Positions 35,074 to 45,270 are shown, counted from the first letter of the stretch. The stretch: DNA of 64,000 nucleotides from Marivivens aquimaris (GCF_015220045.1 NZ_JADBGB010000001.1:1455001-1519000), one strand, 5' to 3'. Notes: generated by a model from the letters alone, not told the origin. A program made the numbers and translations.

Positions 35074-35210
35074 GACATTACCTACGAGTGGATGCTGGTA
35101 GAATAACTCTTCCAATGTGGCGAAAACCTGTCACGAGTTGATTCATAGCATGACAATTCAAGGTTGTTTCTACGGCAGGTTGTGCAGGCCAAATCGGGCC
35201 GATAATTGCC

Positions 35211-35238
35211 TTGTAATCCTGAGCATCGCCTGTATAAG
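35211..35238 (+). promoter_or_regulatory. Putative promoter of rpsF operon
   Basis: TTGTAA (35211) and TATAAG (35233) are 16 bases apart, about 100 bp before the rpsF start. Assigned by eye, so moderate certainty. Confidence 0.4.
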
Positions 35239-35245
35239 GCCGCAT

Positions 35246-35297
35246 CCTTCCGCGCACGGTATGAACTGCGCAGTCTCTCGTGGATGGGAGCGGAAGG
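35246..35297 (+). promoter_or_regulatory. Structured rpsF leader
   Basis: CCTTCCGC (35246-35253) and GCGGAAGG (35290-35297) pair perfectly and enclose a small inner palindrome ACTGCGCAGT. The position, between promoter and rpsF, fits an autoregulatory leader bound by S6:S18 as known in several bacteria; the conserved CCG binding motif was not verified. Confidence 0.35.
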
Positions 35298-35340
35298 TTC
35301 GCCCGTCCTATGAAATGCGCCGAACAGAACAGGAGCATAC

Positions 35341-35694
35341 ATGCCGCTGTACGAGCATGTCTTCATTTCGCGTCAGGACCTGTCCAACGCGCAAGCCGAA
35401 GGTCTCATCGAACATTTTGGCACCGTCCTCTCGGACAACGGCGGTAAGGTCGTTGGTTCGGAGTACTGGGGCGTCAAGACGATGGCCTACAAGATCAACA
35501 AAAACCGCAAGGGCCACTATGCCTTCCTGCGCACCGATGCACCGTCGTCGGCCGTTCAGGAAATGGAACGCCTGATGCGCCTGCACGACGACGTTATGCG
35601 CGTTCTGACCATCAAGGTCGAAGAGCACGCTGAAGGCCCGTCGGTTCAGATGCAGAAGCGTGACGAACGTGACAACCGTCGCGAACGTCGTTGA
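35341..35694 (+). CDS. rpsF: 30S ribosomal protein S6
   Basis: 117-residue S6, which dimerises with S18 on the platform of the 30S subunit. The N-terminus MPLYEHVFISRQDLS and the YWGVKTMAYKINKNRKGHY block are typical. The basic C-terminal tail (KRDERDNRRERR) is the alphaproteobacterial form. AGGAGCATAC precedes the ATG. First gene of rpsF-rpsR-rplI. Confidence 0.97.
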   Translation: MPLYEHVFISRQDLSNAQAEGLIEHFGTVLSDNGGKVVGSEYWGVKTMAYKINKNRKGHYAFLRTDAPSSAVQEMERLMRLHDDVMRVLTIKVEEHAEGPSVQMQKRDERDNRRERR

Positions 35695-35713
35695 TCGAGA
35701 AAGGACCTAAGTA

Positions 35714-35941
35714 ATGGCTACCAAACCGTTTTTCCGTCGCCGTAAGACCGATCCGTTCGAGGGCGAGAACGCTCCGAAGATCGACTACAAAGACACCCGT
35801 CTTCTGCAGCGCTACATCTCTGAGCGCGGCAAGATCGTTCCTGCACGCATCACCGCAGTTAGCGGCAAGAACCAGCGTAAACTGGCCCAGGCCATCAAGC
35901 GCGCACGTTTTCTGGCCCTCCTGCCCTACGCTGTGAAGTAA
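35714..35941 (+). CDS. rpsR: 30S ribosomal protein S18
   Basis: 75-residue S18, the partner of S6. [19 protein letters not shown] and [10 protein letters not shown] are diagnostic. It is 19 bp after rpsF with an AGAAAGGACC ribosome-binding site. No Cys cluster is present, so it is the zinc-free type. Confidence 0.97.
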   Translation: MATKPFFRRRKTDPFEGENAPKIDYKDTRLLQRYISERGKIVPARITAVSGKNQRKLAQAIKRARFLALLPYAVK

Positions 35942-35954
35942 GGAGACAGAACTC

Positions 35955-36533
35955 ATGGACGTTATCCTTCTCGAACGCGTTGCCAAGCTCGGCCAGATGG
36001 GCGACATCGTAGCTGTCAAAGACGGCTACGCTCGCAACTTCCTTCTGCCGCAAGGCAAGGCCCTGCGCGCTAACGACGCCAACAAAGCAAAGTTCGACGC
36101 CGACAAGGCTCAGCTTGAAGCACGCAACCTCGAAACCAAAAAAGAAGCAGAAGCTCTCGGCGAACGTCTGGACGGCCAGCAGTTCGTTGTGATTCGCTCC
36201 GCTTCGGACTCGGGCGCTCTGTACGGCTCCGTCACCACCCGTGACATCGCCGAAACTGCAACCGCAGAGGGTTTCTCGGTCGACAAGAAGCAGGTTGTGC
36301 TGAACGGCGCGGTCAAGGACCTCGGTCTGCACACCGTCACCGTCGTGCTGCACCCGGAAGTTTCGGTTTCGATCGAAATCAACGTTGCTCGCTCCAAAGA
36401 AGAAGCCGAACTTCAGGCTTCGGGCAAATCGATCCAGGAACTGGCTGCTGAAGAAGAAGCCGCTGCTGAGTCGGAAATCGCTGAGCTGTTCGACGAAGTC
36501 GGCGCAGCTGCTGGCGACGAAGACGAAGAGTAA
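35955..36533 (+). CDS. rplI: 50S ribosomal protein L9
   Basis: 192-residue L9. The N-terminal domain (about 1-50, [32 protein letters not shown]) and the central helix followed by the C-terminal rRNA-binding domain are present. A 40-residue Glu/Ala-rich acidic tail ([19 protein letters not shown]) extends beyond the usual bacterial L9 length of ~150, as often in this order. AGGAGACAG precedes the ATG. Confidence 0.96.
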   Translation: MDVILLERVAKLGQMGDIVAVKDGYARNFLLPQGKALRANDANKAKFDADKAQLEARNLETKKEAEALGERLDGQQFVVIRSASDSGALYGSVTTRDIAETATAEGFSVDKKQVVLNGAVKDLGLHTVTVVLHPEVSVSIEINVARSKEEAELQASGKSIQELAAEEEAAAESEIAELFDEVGAAAGDEDEE

Positions 36534-36556
36534 TCTTCTCTTCCTGCACAAGTTTG

Positions 36557-36585
36557 AGGCCGCGGCATTGTCCGCGGCCTTTTTC
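36557..36585 (+). terminator. Terminator of rpsF-rpsR-rplI
   Basis: Perfect 9-bp stem AGGCCGCGG/CCGCGGCCT (36557-36565 with 36572-36580) followed by TTTTCG. Confidence 0.88.
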
Positions 36586-36706
36586 GTTGCGGCTCCCGTG
36601 ACGTCAACTGACCGTTTGGTCAAAAAGTATCACCGCCCTGTCACACGATGGGCTTAGCATTCCCCCACCATTCAACTCCGAATGAATTGCAAACAGTGGG
36701 GCTCCC

Positions 36707-38665
36707 ATGAAATTCAATCTCTCACGCCGTGGTTTCCTTGCCGGTACTGCCGGCATGATCGCGATGCACCCGTTTTCAGTAAAAGCTGCGACCAATCAGG
36801 CGCACCTGCGTATTCTCGAAACCACCGACGTGCACGTTCACGTCTTCCCCTACGACTATTATGCCGACAAACCGTCGGACACCGTCGGTCTGGCCCGCAC
36901 CGCGTCGATCATCGAAAACATCCGCGCCGAAGCCAGCAACACGTTCCTCGTGGACAACGGCGACTTCCTTCAGGGTAACCCGCTGGGCGACTACATGGCC
37001 TATGAAAAGGGCATGAGCGAAGGCGACGTGCACCCCGTGATCGCCGCGATGAACACGCTGGGCTATGAAGCGTCGACGCTGGGCAACCACGAATTCAACT
37101 ACGGCCTCGATTTCCTGATGAAGTCGGTCGAAACCGCGAACTTTCCCGTGCTGTGCGCGAACGTCGCCACCACCAAGGGCGCGACCCCGACCGAGGACGA
37201 GACGCTGGTTGCCCCCTACACCATCGTTGAAAAAGACCTCACCGACGGCGACGGTAACACCTTCCCGATCAAGATCGGCCTCATCGGTTTCGTGCCGCCG
37301 CAGATCATGACGTGGGACCGCAAGAACCTCGAAGGCAACGTCGAAGCGCGCGACATCGTGGAAACCGCCAAAGCCTACATCCCGCAGATGAAGGAAGAAG
37401 GCGCAGAGATCATCATCGCCCTCGCCCACACCGGCATCGGGTCTGCCGAATGGGAAGAAGGCATGGAAAACGCCGCCATCCCGCTCGCTGCCGTTGACGG
37501 TATCGACGCGATCATGACCGGCCACAGCCACCTTGTGTTCCCCGGCCCTGATTATGCCGAGTGGGAAGGCGTGGACGCCGAAAACGGTCTGATTTCGGGC
37601 AAGCCGGGCGTCATGGCCGGTTTCTGGGGCAGCCACATGGGTCTCGTCGACCTGCTGCTCGAACGTGACGGCGACAAGTGGGTTGTGGTCGATAGCGACG
37701 TCGAAGCCCGCCCGATCTACATGCGCGGCGAAGACCGTTCGATCACCCCGACCGTCGAGAGCGACGCCGAGGTCGAAGCGGCTGCGATGGAAGACCACGA
37801 AGCCACGCTGGAATACGTGCGCCGCGCCGTGGGCGAAACCGACGCCCCGCTCTACAGCTATTTCGCGCTGGTTGCCGATGATCCGTCGGTGCAGATCGTG
37901 TCGAACGCACAAACGTGGTACATCGAGCAGATGCTGCAAGGCACCGAGCACGCGGATCTGCCGCTGCTGTCCGCTGCTGCACCGTTCAAGGCTGGTGGTC
38001 GTGGTGGTCCGGAGTACTTTACCGACGTGCCGACCGGCCCGATCGCGATCAAGAACGTGGCCGACCTCTACCTCTATCCGAACACCATCCGCGCTGTCCG
38101 CATCACCGGCGAGCAGGTCAAACTTTGGCTGGAACGTTCGGCAGGCATGTTCAACCAGATCGAACCGGGCGCACAGGATCAGGTTCTGCTGAACCCCGAT
38201 TTCCCGTCGTACAACTTCGATGTCATCGACGGCGTGACCTACCAGATCGACCTCAGCCAGCCGATGATGTTCGACCGTGACGGCAACGTTATCAACGAAG
38301 GCACGAACCGTATCGTGAACCTTCAGTACAACGGCGCACCGATTGATCCGGCTCAGGAATTCATCGTGGCGACCAACAACTATCGCGCTGGCGGCGGTGG
38401 TCACTTCCCGGGTGCCGACGGCTCTACGATCATTTTCGAGGGTCCGGATACCAACCGCGATATCATCGTCCGTTACATCGTCGATCAGGGCACCATCAGC
38501 CCGAGCGCCGATGCCAACTGGTCGTTCGCGCCGATGGAAGGCACCACGGTTCTGTTCGACACCGGTCCGGCGGCGAAGCAGTACATGGATGACGTCGAGG
38601 GCGTGACCATGGAAGAAGCAGGCGAAGGCCCCGAGGGCTTCGCGCGCTTCAAAATCGACCTGTAA
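36707..38665 (+). CDS. cpdB: 2',3'-cyclic-nucleotide 2'-phosphodiesterase / 3'-nucleotidase
   Basis: Periplasmic metallophosphatase of 652 residues that degrades 2',3'-cyclic nucleotides and 3'-nucleotides so that the cell can use the phosphate and nucleoside. A Tat signal SRRGFLAGTAG is at residues 6-16. The metallophosphoesterase domain (about 33-300) shows ETTDVHVH, DNGDFLQG, GNHEFNYG and GHSHLVF; the 5'-nucleotidase C-terminal domain (about 370-560) includes NNYRAGGGGHFPG. Single-gene unit. cpdB is distinguished from UshA-type enzymes by the overall length and the VHVH motif. Confidence 0.88.
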   Translation: MKFNLSRRGFLAGTAGMIAMHPFSVKAATNQAHLRILETTDVHVHVFPYDYYADKPSDTVGLARTASIIENIRAEASNTFLVDNGDFLQGNPLGDYMAYEKGMSEGDVHPVIAAMNTLGYEASTLGNHEFNYGLDFLMKSVETANFPVLCANVATTKGATPTEDETLVAPYTIVEKDLTDGDGNTFPIKIGLIGFVPPQIMTWDRKNLEGNVEARDIVETAKAYIPQMKEEGAEIIIALAHTGIGSAEWEEGMENAAIPLAAVDGIDAIMTGHSHLVFPGPDYAEWEGVDAENGLISGKPGVMAGFWGSHMGLVDLLLERDGDKWVVVDSDVEARPIYMRGEDRSITPTVESDAEVEAAAMEDHEATLEYVRRAVGETDAPLYSYFALVADDPSVQIVSNAQTWYIEQMLQGTEHADLPLLSAAAPFKAGGRGGPEYFTDVPTGPIAIKNVADLYLYPNTIRAVRITGEQVKLWLERSAGMFNQIEPGAQDQVLLNPDFPSYNFDVIDGVTYQIDLSQPMMFDRDGNVINEGTNRIVNLQYNGAPIDPAQEFIVATNNYRAGGGGHFPGADGSTIIFEGPDTNRDIIVRYIVDQGTISPSADANWSFAPMEGTTVLFDTGPAAKQYMDDVEGVTMEEAGEGPEGFARFKIDL

Positions 38666-38671
38666 AAAAGA

Positions 38672-38693
38672 TCGGGGCGGCCAGATGGCCGCC
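38672..38693. terminator. Terminator between cpdB and the convergent secreted protein
   Basis: Perfect 9-bp stem GGGGCGGCC/GGCCGCCCC with AGAT loop. On the minus strand it is followed by GATCTTTTTT, ending the 38720 gene; on the + strand by TCTCC, so it may be a weaker terminator for cpdB. Confidence 0.8.
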
Positions 38694-38719
38694 CCTCTCC
38701 GCTAGAATGTCGGGTGCGC

Positions 38720-39196
38720 TTACTTGCGGAAGGTCTCCATATAGAGAGCCGCATCGCAGTATTCGCCGTCATAGGTGCCGATCCAGATGTCGATCTGGCC
38801 GTTCGCGGGACGGGTCAGGACGATCTTGGGATCAAGGTTCCCGTTGTCATCGTCGTCATAGTACCAGTTGCCCGAAGCGGTGTTGATGAGAAGCGCCGCG
38901 TCGCATTCCGAGATCACGCTGATCTCCAGCTTGTACGGGCCCATGTCGGACAGGAAGAAGCGGAAGTCGGGAGCTGAGGGGAAGTAGCCCGCGCCCTGAT
39001 CAGTGCCCGGACGGATGTACTTGCAGTCCCAGATGTAATTGTCGCCACCCGCGATGACGTTGAAACGTCGCTGCTCGTAGAGCTGCCTTCCGCTTGCGTC
39101 ATACGCTTCGCCAGCGCCAAGTTCGTAGTTCGGGCAAGCGGCGGCAGCGCCTGCAAGACCGGCCCATATGAGTGCGGCAGTCAGAATTTTCTTCAT
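38720..39196 (-). CDS. Secreted protein of unknown function
   Basis: 158 residues with a clear signal peptide (1-20, ending AGAAAACP). The mature part is rich in Asp, Tyr and Trp and has four or more cysteines. A stretch GNWYYDDDDNGNLDPKI (about 106-122) followed by GQIDIWIGTYD resembles bacterial pre-peptidase C-terminal beta-sandwich modules, which bind calcium with acidic loops. I assign no function. It is 179 bp downstream of tig with its own terminator pair. Confidence 0.65.
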   Translation of the reverse strand: MKKILTAALIWAGLAGAAAACPNYELGAGEAYDASGRQLYEQRRFNVIAGGDNYIWDCKYIRPGTDQGAGYFPSAPDFRFFLSDMGPYKLEISVISECDAALLINTASGNWYYDDDDNGNLDPKIVLTRPANGQIDIWIGTYDGEYCDAALYMETFRK

Positions 39197-39330
39197 CGTC
39201 TGGTCCCTTCGATGTCGTTCGCCCCCAATCCGGCCAGAGCCGGCTTCAATAGGACAAGCTTACCCAAGGGAAATATTATGAGAACCCGTTATATAACGAA
39301 AATGGGTCTAGTTTTCCCGACTTTGAACGA

Positions 39331-39356
39331 AAAAAGGCGCCCGAAGGCGCCTTTTT
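39331..39356. terminator. Bidirectional terminator after tig
   Basis: AAAAAGGCGCC-CGAA-GGCGCCTTTTT, 11-bp arms, T-run on both strands. It lies 20 bases after the trigger factor stop (minus strand). Confidence 0.9.
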
Positions 39357-39375
39357 CCTTAACGTGTTCAGACGA

Positions 39376-40704
39376 TTATTCGTCTTCGAGAGCTTCAACA
39401 GCTCTCTGCAGTTCGTCCTTCGAGACTTCCTTTTCGTCGACTTTTGCGACGGTCAGGATGTGGTCGACGACCTTGTCTTCGAAGATCGGAGCCTGAAGCT
39501 GCTGGCGGAACTGGGCGTTCTGCTGGACGAATTCGAAGAACTGGCGTTCCTGACCCGGGTACTGACGTGCCTGGTTCATGACAGCTTGGGTCAGTTCGGC
39601 GTCGGTGACCTGGATCTCGGCTTTCTGGCCGACCTCAGCGAGCAGGAGGCCTAGCTTCACGCGGCGCTCTGCAAGCGACTTGTGCTCTTCGGTCGGCTCG
39701 ATGGCGTCGTGGTTGTGACCTTCGACTTCCGGGTGCTCTTCGTGCCACAGCTGGTGTGCGATCTGGTTGGCTTCGGCGTCGACCAGCGACTGCGGCAGGT
39801 CGAACGACACAACGCCGTCCAGAGCGTCGAGCAGCGAGCGCTTGACGATGGCGCGCGATGCACCGGTGTATTCGTGCTCCAGACGCTCGGCGATCTGTGC
39901 TTTCAGACCAGCGAGGTCTTCTGCGCCGAACTTCTTGGCCAGCTCGTCGTCGACTTCGGCGTCAACCGGCTTCTTCACTTCCTTGACGGTGCAGGTGAAG
40001 ACAGCGGCTTTACCAGCGAGGTTCTCGGCCTGGTAGTTTTCCGGGAAGGTGACTTCGACGTCGCGCTCTTCTTTGGCTTTTGCGCCGATCAGACCGTCTT
40101 CGAAGCCCGGGATGAACGAGCCGGAGCCCAGTACCAGCGGGTAGTCTTCTGCGGTGCCGCCTTCAAAGGCTTCGCCGTCTACTTTACCAACGAAGTCGAT
40201 GATGACCTGATCGCCGTCGGCAGCTTTGCCGTTGCGCTTCGGTGCGAAGGACTTCGAGGTCGAAGCGAGGTTCTGGAGAGCTTCGTCAACCGAAGCGTCG
40301 TCTGCTTTGACGACCAGACGCTCGAGTTCAACTTTCGAGAAGTCGACGTCCGGAATGGTCGGCAGGGTTTCGTAGGAAACCTCTACGACGACGTCGTCGC
40401 CTTCTTTCCAGTCTTCGTTGGTCATCTTCATCTGCGGCTGTGCAGCGGGACGATCGCCGGACTGTTCGAGGTGCTCGTTCATGGCGCCGTCGATAGCTTC
40501 CTGCATCGACTCACCAAGAAGGCGCTGGCCGAACTGCTTCTTCAGCATAGCCATCGGCACTTTGCCCTTGCGGAAGCCCTTCATTTCGATTTCGGGCTGA
40601 GCCTCGGTCAGCTTTTCGTTTACCTTGGCTTCCAGCTCGTCGTTGGTGACGGTGATGGTGTAGCCGCGCTTGAGGCCTTCGTTGAGGGTCTCGGTGACCT
40701 GCAT
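39376..40704 (-). CDS. tig: Trigger factor
   Basis: Ribosome-associated chaperone and prolyl isomerase of 442 residues. The N-terminal ribosome-binding domain has the signature [16 protein letters not shown] (about 44-59). The FKBP-type PPIase domain is around 160-240 ([36 protein letters not shown]). The helical C-terminal arms follow to an acidic end. The leader with tRNA-Leu upstream on the same strand is 125 bp long. Confidence 0.96.
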   Translation of the reverse strand: MQVTETLNEGLKRGYTITVTNDELEAKVNEKLTEAQPEIEMKGFRKGKVPMAMLKKQFGQRLLGESMQEAIDGAMNEHLEQSGDRPAAQPQMKMTNEDWKEGDDVVVEVSYETLPTIPDVDFSKVELERLVVKADDASVDEALQNLASTSKSFAPKRNGKAADGDQVIIDFVGKVDGEAFEGGTAEDYPLVLGSGSFIPGFEDGLIGAKAKEERDVEVTFPENYQAENLAGKAAVFTCTVKEVKKPVDAEVDDELAKKFGAEDLAGLKAQIAERLEHEYTGASRAIVKRSLLDALDGVVSFDLPQSLVDAEANQIAHQLWHEEHPEVEGHNHDAIEPTEEHKSLAERRVKLGLLLAEVGQKAEIQVTDAELTQAVMNQARQYPGQERQFFEFVQQNAQFRQQLQAPIFEDKVVDHILTVAKVDEKEVSKDELQRAVEALEDE

Positions 40705-40829
40705 CGTTTGCGTCCTTTTACGTCTCGTTCAGGCCGCGCGAAGCGGCCACCTAAATCAGACGCCCTTCTATTGGGGGATACGCCACCATGCAAGGCGAAA
40801 CACGCGTCATTTACCTGTCTGGGGGAAGG

Positions 40830-40914
40830 TGGTGCGGGTGGAGGGACTTGAACCCCCACGCCTTGCGGCGCCAGAACCTAAATCTGGTGCGTCTACCAAT
40901 TTCGCCACACCCGC
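40830..40914 (-). tRNA. tRNA-Leu (anticodon UAG)
   Basis: On the minus strand the cloverleaf can be folded by eye: acceptor GCGGGTG with CACCCGC, D-arm GTGGCGAAATTGGTAGACGC, anticodon stem CCAGA-TTTAGGT-TCTGG giving anticodon TAG, a long variable arm (GCGCCGCAAGGCG) typical of class II tRNA-Leu, and T-arm GGGGGTTCAAGTCCCTC. The discriminator A and a genome-encoded CCA (40830-40832) are present. Confidence 0.96.
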
Positions 40915-41100
40915 ATCGACGGCGGAGATAGCAAACAGTTTCACCGGACGCCAGAGCGAATTTTGTGCATTCGTGTGCTGCTAAATGCCCGTTCTCATTA
41001 CGAATGTGCAGAATTGGGCAGAATTCCCCACTTGGGCCGCATTGTTGCCACATTTAGCCCCAATCTGGGACGTGGGCAGACAAGAAGAGCGGAAACCGCC

Positions 41101-41565
41101 ATGTTCAACCAACTTTTAGAGTGTCCGGTGGTCAAGACCGGGGGACAGAACGTGTCCGGAATGTTAACTGGTACTATCGTATTTACGCTCGACGGCGAAC
41201 TGCCGGTCGAATCCCTTTCGCCTGGCGATCGCGTCATCACCCGCGACTCCGGCATGGCTGTCCTGCGCGAAGTGCGCCGGACCGAAGCCACGTTTTCCCC
41301 GATCCGTATCAAGGCAGGCAGCCTTGGCCACACGCGCCCCGAGCGCGACATGGTGCTGCCGAGCGATACGCTGATTCACATCCGCGACTGGCGGGCGGAG
41401 GCTCTTTACGGCTCGCCCACGGCGTTGGTGCCCGCGCACAAACTGCTGGACGGCGAGTTCGTGTCCCGCCTGCCCGACCGCACCGAGATGGCGTTCGAGT
41501 TGGTGTTCGACGAGCAGCACATCATCTATGCAGACGGCATCGAGCTGGCGACGGCGGATATCTGA
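41101..41565 (+). CDS. Hint-domain protein
   Basis: 154-residue protein consisting almost only of a Hint (hedgehog/intein) module. The start TGTIVFTLDGELPVESLSPGDRVITRD corresponds to the first Hint block, where inteins have C-x-x-D/G-T; here a Cys is absent at the position before GT. The later part shows HTRPERDMVLPSDTLIHI and FDEQHIIYADGIELA, the last Hint strands. No extein or protease region is attached. Such solo Hint proteins are common in Rhodobacteraceae, without known function. ATG at 41101 is the best start. Confidence 0.8.
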   Translation: MFNQLLECPVVKTGGQNVSGMLTGTIVFTLDGELPVESLSPGDRVITRDSGMAVLREVRRTEATFSPIRIKAGSLGHTRPERDMVLPSDTLIHIRDWRAEALYGSPTALVPAHKLLDGEFVSRLPDRTEMAFELVFDEQHIIYADGIELATADI

Positions 41566-41595
41566 CGGCCGCGTCTTGCGGCGCGACATCGTTTG

Positions 41596-41618
41596 TTAAA
41601 GCCGCCTTCCGGGCGGCT
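41596..41618 (+). terminator. Terminator of the Hint gene
   Basis: Perfect 9-bp stem AAAGCCGCC/GGCGGCTTT with TTCCG loop, 30 bases after the stop. The downstream repeat adds a CCTCC-ggc-GGAGG hairpin followed by TATTTTTG. Confidence 0.75.
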
Positions 41619-41621
41619 TTG

Positions 41622-41654
41622 TTGCCTCCGGCGGAGGTATTTTTGTCAGAATGA
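41622..41654 (-). repeat. Extragenic repeat, copy D (inverted)
   Basis: Reverse complement of the module at 26340-26372: GCCTCCGGCGGAGG then TATTTTTGTCAGAATGAAG. It overlaps the 3' end of nnrDE and acts as a + strand hairpin with a T-run. Confidence 0.65.
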
Positions 41655-43250
41655 AGATCTGGCGCCCAAGCTGCGCAGGACCTGCGGGATTTGATCCGGC
41701 AGGTCTTCGGCGATGAGGCCGGGACCGAATGTCAGGGCGGCTTCGGTGTGGAGCCATGCGCCTGTCTCGGCGGCTTGGTGAGGGTGCGCGCCGCGGGCGA
41801 GGCATCCTGTGATCAGGCCGGAGAGGACATCACCCGAGCCTGCAGTTGCAAGCCACGGCGCGGCGCGGTCGTATGCGGCGGCGTGGACGGAGGTTTGGCC
41901 GTCTGGCGATGCGATGACGGTATCGGCGCCTTTGAGGAGGACGGTGCAGTTTGCTCTGTGAGCGGCCTGTCGGGTGATGTCGATTTTGGAGGCGCCGTTT
42001 TTGAGGTCCTCGGCCAGATCGGGGAAGAGCCGAGCGAACTCGCCGCCGTGCGGGGTCAGGACGCATTTTGCGTGGAGCTTGTTCAAGAGGTCTTCGTTTT
42101 TTGCGATGAGGGTGAGTGCGTCTGCATCCAGAACGGTGGCGCGGTTTACGTCTAGGACTTTGGCGACGATGGCTTTTTCGCGGTCAGAGGTGCCGAGCGC
42201 GGGGCCGAGGCCGATGGCGTTCAGGCGGTCGTCTTTGAGGTAATCGGTGAGCGTGGCCGCGTCGTTGATCACCTCAAGCATGATGGCGTCGAGGTGGGCG
42301 GCGTTTTCGGCCAGTGCATCCCCGGGGCAGCCCAAAGTGACGAGCCCTGCCCCGATGCGCAGCGCGGCGCGGGCGGACATGCGGGAGGCGCCGCATTTAC
42401 CTTTGTTGCCTGACAGGATCAGCGCGTGGCCGTAGCTAAATTTGTGGCCCGCTTTGTCGCTAGGGGCGAATTGGGGCGCTTTGGAGAGGTTGATCGTGGG
42501 GGCGTCGACCAGACGGGCTTCGGTTTCGTCGTCTTTCAGGCCGATATCCGCGACGACTGTCGTGCCGCAGTAGAACGGGCCGTCGGCCAGCACATGACCG
42601 GGCTTCATGGCGTGGAAGGTGACGGTAAGGTCGGCCCAGAGGACATCACCGCCTTCGGGCACGTGACCAGTGTCGGAATGAAGGCCGCTGGGGATGTCGA
42701 TCGCGACGATTCTGGGCCGGTTCGGCGCGTCCCGCAGGTCCCATTCCGGCAGGCGGGCACTGAAGCCTTTGTCTTGGTCCAGCGGGCGGGTCAGGCCGAT
42801 GCCGAAGAGCGCGTCGACGATCAATGTATATTGCCACGGATCGTTGCTGGGCTGATGGACCGGCTTTTGGTGTTCGTCCACAGGGTCGATGAGGAGACCG
42901 CCCGTCCAGCCGCTCCACGGGGTGATCGGGCCGCGCTCTGTCCAGCGACCCGCGTTGGTGCGGGCGTCGGGCGGGAGCTTGTCGATATCGCCGAACAAAC
43001 GCACATCCACGTCCCAGCCGCGATCATGCAGCAGACGGGCGACGACAAAGCCGTCGCCGCCGTTATTTCCCGGACCGCAGAGGATCAAAGCGCGACCGGA
43101 AGTGCCTGCCATTTCAGGCCAGCGGCGCAGAATGGCATCCAGTGCGCCCTGCCCCGCGCGCTCCATCAATTCAATGCCTTGGACCGCACCTGATTTCATC
43201 GCTCGGGCCTCATTGGCGCGCATTTGGGCAGCGGTCAGCAGGAAAGACAT
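41646..43250 (-). CDS. nnr: Bifunctional NAD(P)H-hydrate epimerase / ADP-dependent dehydratase
   Basis: Repairs damaged NAD(P)HX. The 534-residue protein joins an N-terminal YjeF_N epimerase domain (about 1-215; GRALILCGPGNNGGDGFVVARLL binds the cofactor) and a C-terminal ribokinase-fold dehydratase (about 230-530; HGGEFARLFPDL and the ATP-site loop ATAGSGDVLSGLITG). Start at the ATG at 43250; a further in-frame codon at 43304 gives a non-conserved extension. It diverges from glnB. Confidence 0.93.
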   Translation of the reverse strand: MSFLLTAAQMRANEARAMKSGAVQGIELMERAGQGALDAILRRWPEMAGTSGRALILCGPGNNGGDGFVVARLLHDRGWDVDVRLFGDIDKLPPDARTNAGRWTERGPITPWSGWTGGLLIDPVDEHQKPVHQPSNDPWQYTLIVDALFGIGLTRPLDQDKGFSARLPEWDLRDAPNRPRIVAIDIPSGLHSDTGHVPEGGDVLWADLTVTFHAMKPGHVLADGPFYCGTTVVADIGLKDDETEARLVDAPTINLSKAPQFAPSDKAGHKFSYGHALILSGNKGKCGASRMSARAALRIGAGLVTLGCPGDALAENAAHLDAIMLEVINDAATLTDYLKDDRLNAIGLGPALGTSDREKAIVAKVLDVNRATVLDADALTLIAKNEDLLNKLHAKCVLTPHGGEFARLFPDLAEDLKNGASKIDITRQAAHRANCTVLLKGADTVIASPDGQTSVHAAAYDRAAPWLATAGSGDVLSGLITGCLARGAHPHQAAETGAWLHTEAALTFGPGLIAEDLPDQIPQVLRSLGARSSF

Positions 43251-43311
43251 CGGATTAATCAACTTTCGATTCAAAACTGCCCACTCGCGGGGCGTATTGC
43301 ACATTTTTTAA

Positions 43312-43764
<453 letters not shown>

Positions 43765-43817
43765 GCCCGTTACCGCGTAACCCTACCGAAAAGATTTCAA
43801 TCCAAGAGGAACTAGGG

Positions 43818-45224
43818 ATGAACAACCAGGAAGTTCTCGCACTTATCAAGGATGAAGGCGTCGAATACGTCGACATCCGTTTCACCGACCCGAAGGGCAA
43901 GCTGCAGCACGTCACCGTCGTTGCTGATCTTGTTGACGAAGACTTCCTGGAAGAAGGCTTCATGTTCGATGGTTCGTCCATTGCTGGCTGGAAGTCGATC
44001 GACCAGTCGGACATGAAACTGATGCCGGACGTTTCGTCGGTATATATCGACCCGTTCTATGCTGAAAAGACCATCGCAGTTCACTGTGACGTCGTCGAGC
44101 CGGACACCGAAGAAGCCTACGACCGCTGCCCGCGTCAGGTTGCCAAGAAAGCCGAAGCATTCCTGAAGTCCTCGGGCGTCGGCGATGCGGCCTATTTCGG
44201 TCCGGAAGCTGAATTCTTCCTCTTTGACAACGTTCGCTACTCGGTCACTCCGGCCAAAGTCGGCTACGAGATCGACGCTGAAGCTGCTGCATGGAACACC
44301 GATGCAGAAGTCGAAGGCGGCAACCTCGCACACCGCGCTGGCCACAAGGGCGGCTACTTCCCGGTCAACCCGATCGACGAAGCTCAGGACATCCGCGGCG
44401 AGATGCTCTCGACCATGAAGCGTATGGGCATCAAGGTTGACAAGCACCACCACGAAGTTGCGACCTGTCAGCACGAACTCGGCATGATCTTCGGTGGTCT
44501 GGTCGAGCAGGCCGACAACATCCAGAAGTACAAGTACGTCATCCACAACGTGGCTGCTGCTTACGGCAAGACCGCAACCTTCATGCCGAAGCCGATGGCT
44601 GGCGACAACGGTTCGGGCATGCACGTGAACATGTCGATCTGGAAAGAAGGCAAGCCGCTCTTCGCTGGCGACAAGTACGCTGACCTCTCGCAGGAAGCTC
44701 TGTACTTCATCGGCGGTATCCTGAAGCACGCCAAGGCTCTGAACGCGCTGACCAACCCGTCGACCAACTCCTACAAGCGTCTGATCCCGGGCTTCGAAGC
44801 TCCGGTTCTGCGTGCGTACTCGGCTCGTAACCGTTCGGGTTGTGTCCGTATTCCGTGGACCCAGTCGCCGAAAGCAAAGCGCGTCGAAGCCCGCTTCCCG
44901 GATCCGGCTGCAAACCCGTACCTCGCATTCGCTGCTCTGCTCATGGCTGGCATCGACGGCATCAAGAACAAGATCGATCCGGGCGCTGCTTCGGACAAGG
45001 ACCTTTACGACCTGCCGGCAGAAGAACTGGCGCAGATCCCGACCGTTTGTGGTTCGCTGCGTGAAGCTCTGGAAGCTCTGGAAGCAGATCACGAGTTCCT
45101 GCTCGCAGGCGACGTGTTCACCAAGGACCAGCTCGACGGCTACATGGCCCTCAAGTGGGAAGAAGTGTACTCCTACGAGCACACCCCGCACCCGGTCGAG
45201 TACCAGATGTACTACTCGGTCTAA
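43818..45224 (+). CDS. glnA: Glutamine synthetase, type I
   Basis: ATP-dependent synthesis of glutamine from glutamate and ammonia; dodecamer of 468-residue subunits. Signatures: [12 protein letters not shown] (about 53-64), the ATP-binding [16 protein letters not shown] (about 257-272) and the adenylylation site DLYDLPAEE with Tyr near 398. Regulated by covalent modification through GlnB. AGGAACTAGGG precedes the ATG and a strong terminator follows. Confidence 0.98.
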   Translation: MNNQEVLALIKDEGVEYVDIRFTDPKGKLQHVTVVADLVDEDFLEEGFMFDGSSIAGWKSIDQSDMKLMPDVSSVYIDPFYAEKTIAVHCDVVEPDTEEAYDRCPRQVAKKAEAFLKSSGVGDAAYFGPEAEFFLFDNVRYSVTPAKVGYEIDAEAAAWNTDAEVEGGNLAHRAGHKGGYFPVNPIDEAQDIRGEMLSTMKRMGIKVDKHHHEVATCQHELGMIFGGLVEQADNIQKYKYVIHNVAAAYGKTATFMPKPMAGDNGSGMHVNMSIWKEGKPLFAGDKYADLSQEALYFIGGILKHAKALNALTNPSTNSYKRLIPGFEAPVLRAYSARNRSGCVRIPWTQSPKAKRVEARFPDPAANPYLAFAALLMAGIDGIKNKIDPGAASDKDLYDLPAEELAQIPTVCGSLREALEALEADHEFLLAGDVFTKDQLDGYMALKWEEVYSYEHTPHPVEYQMYYSV

Positions 45225-45243
45225 TCCTCAAGGATTTGACTGG

Positions 45244-45270
45244 AAAGGGCGCCTTCGGGCGCCCTTTTTG
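45244..45270 (+). terminator. Terminator of glnBA
   Basis: AAAGGGCGCC-TTCG-GGCGCCCTTT followed by TTG; 10-bp perfect stem, 20 bases after glnA. Confidence 0.9.

Noticed and set aside
36600-36706. Pho-box in front of cpdB
   Set aside because: CTGTCAC is present near 36649, but the second half-site does not match at the right spacing.
41101-41565. Intein
   Set aside because: No host protein on either side and the catalytic first Cys is missing.
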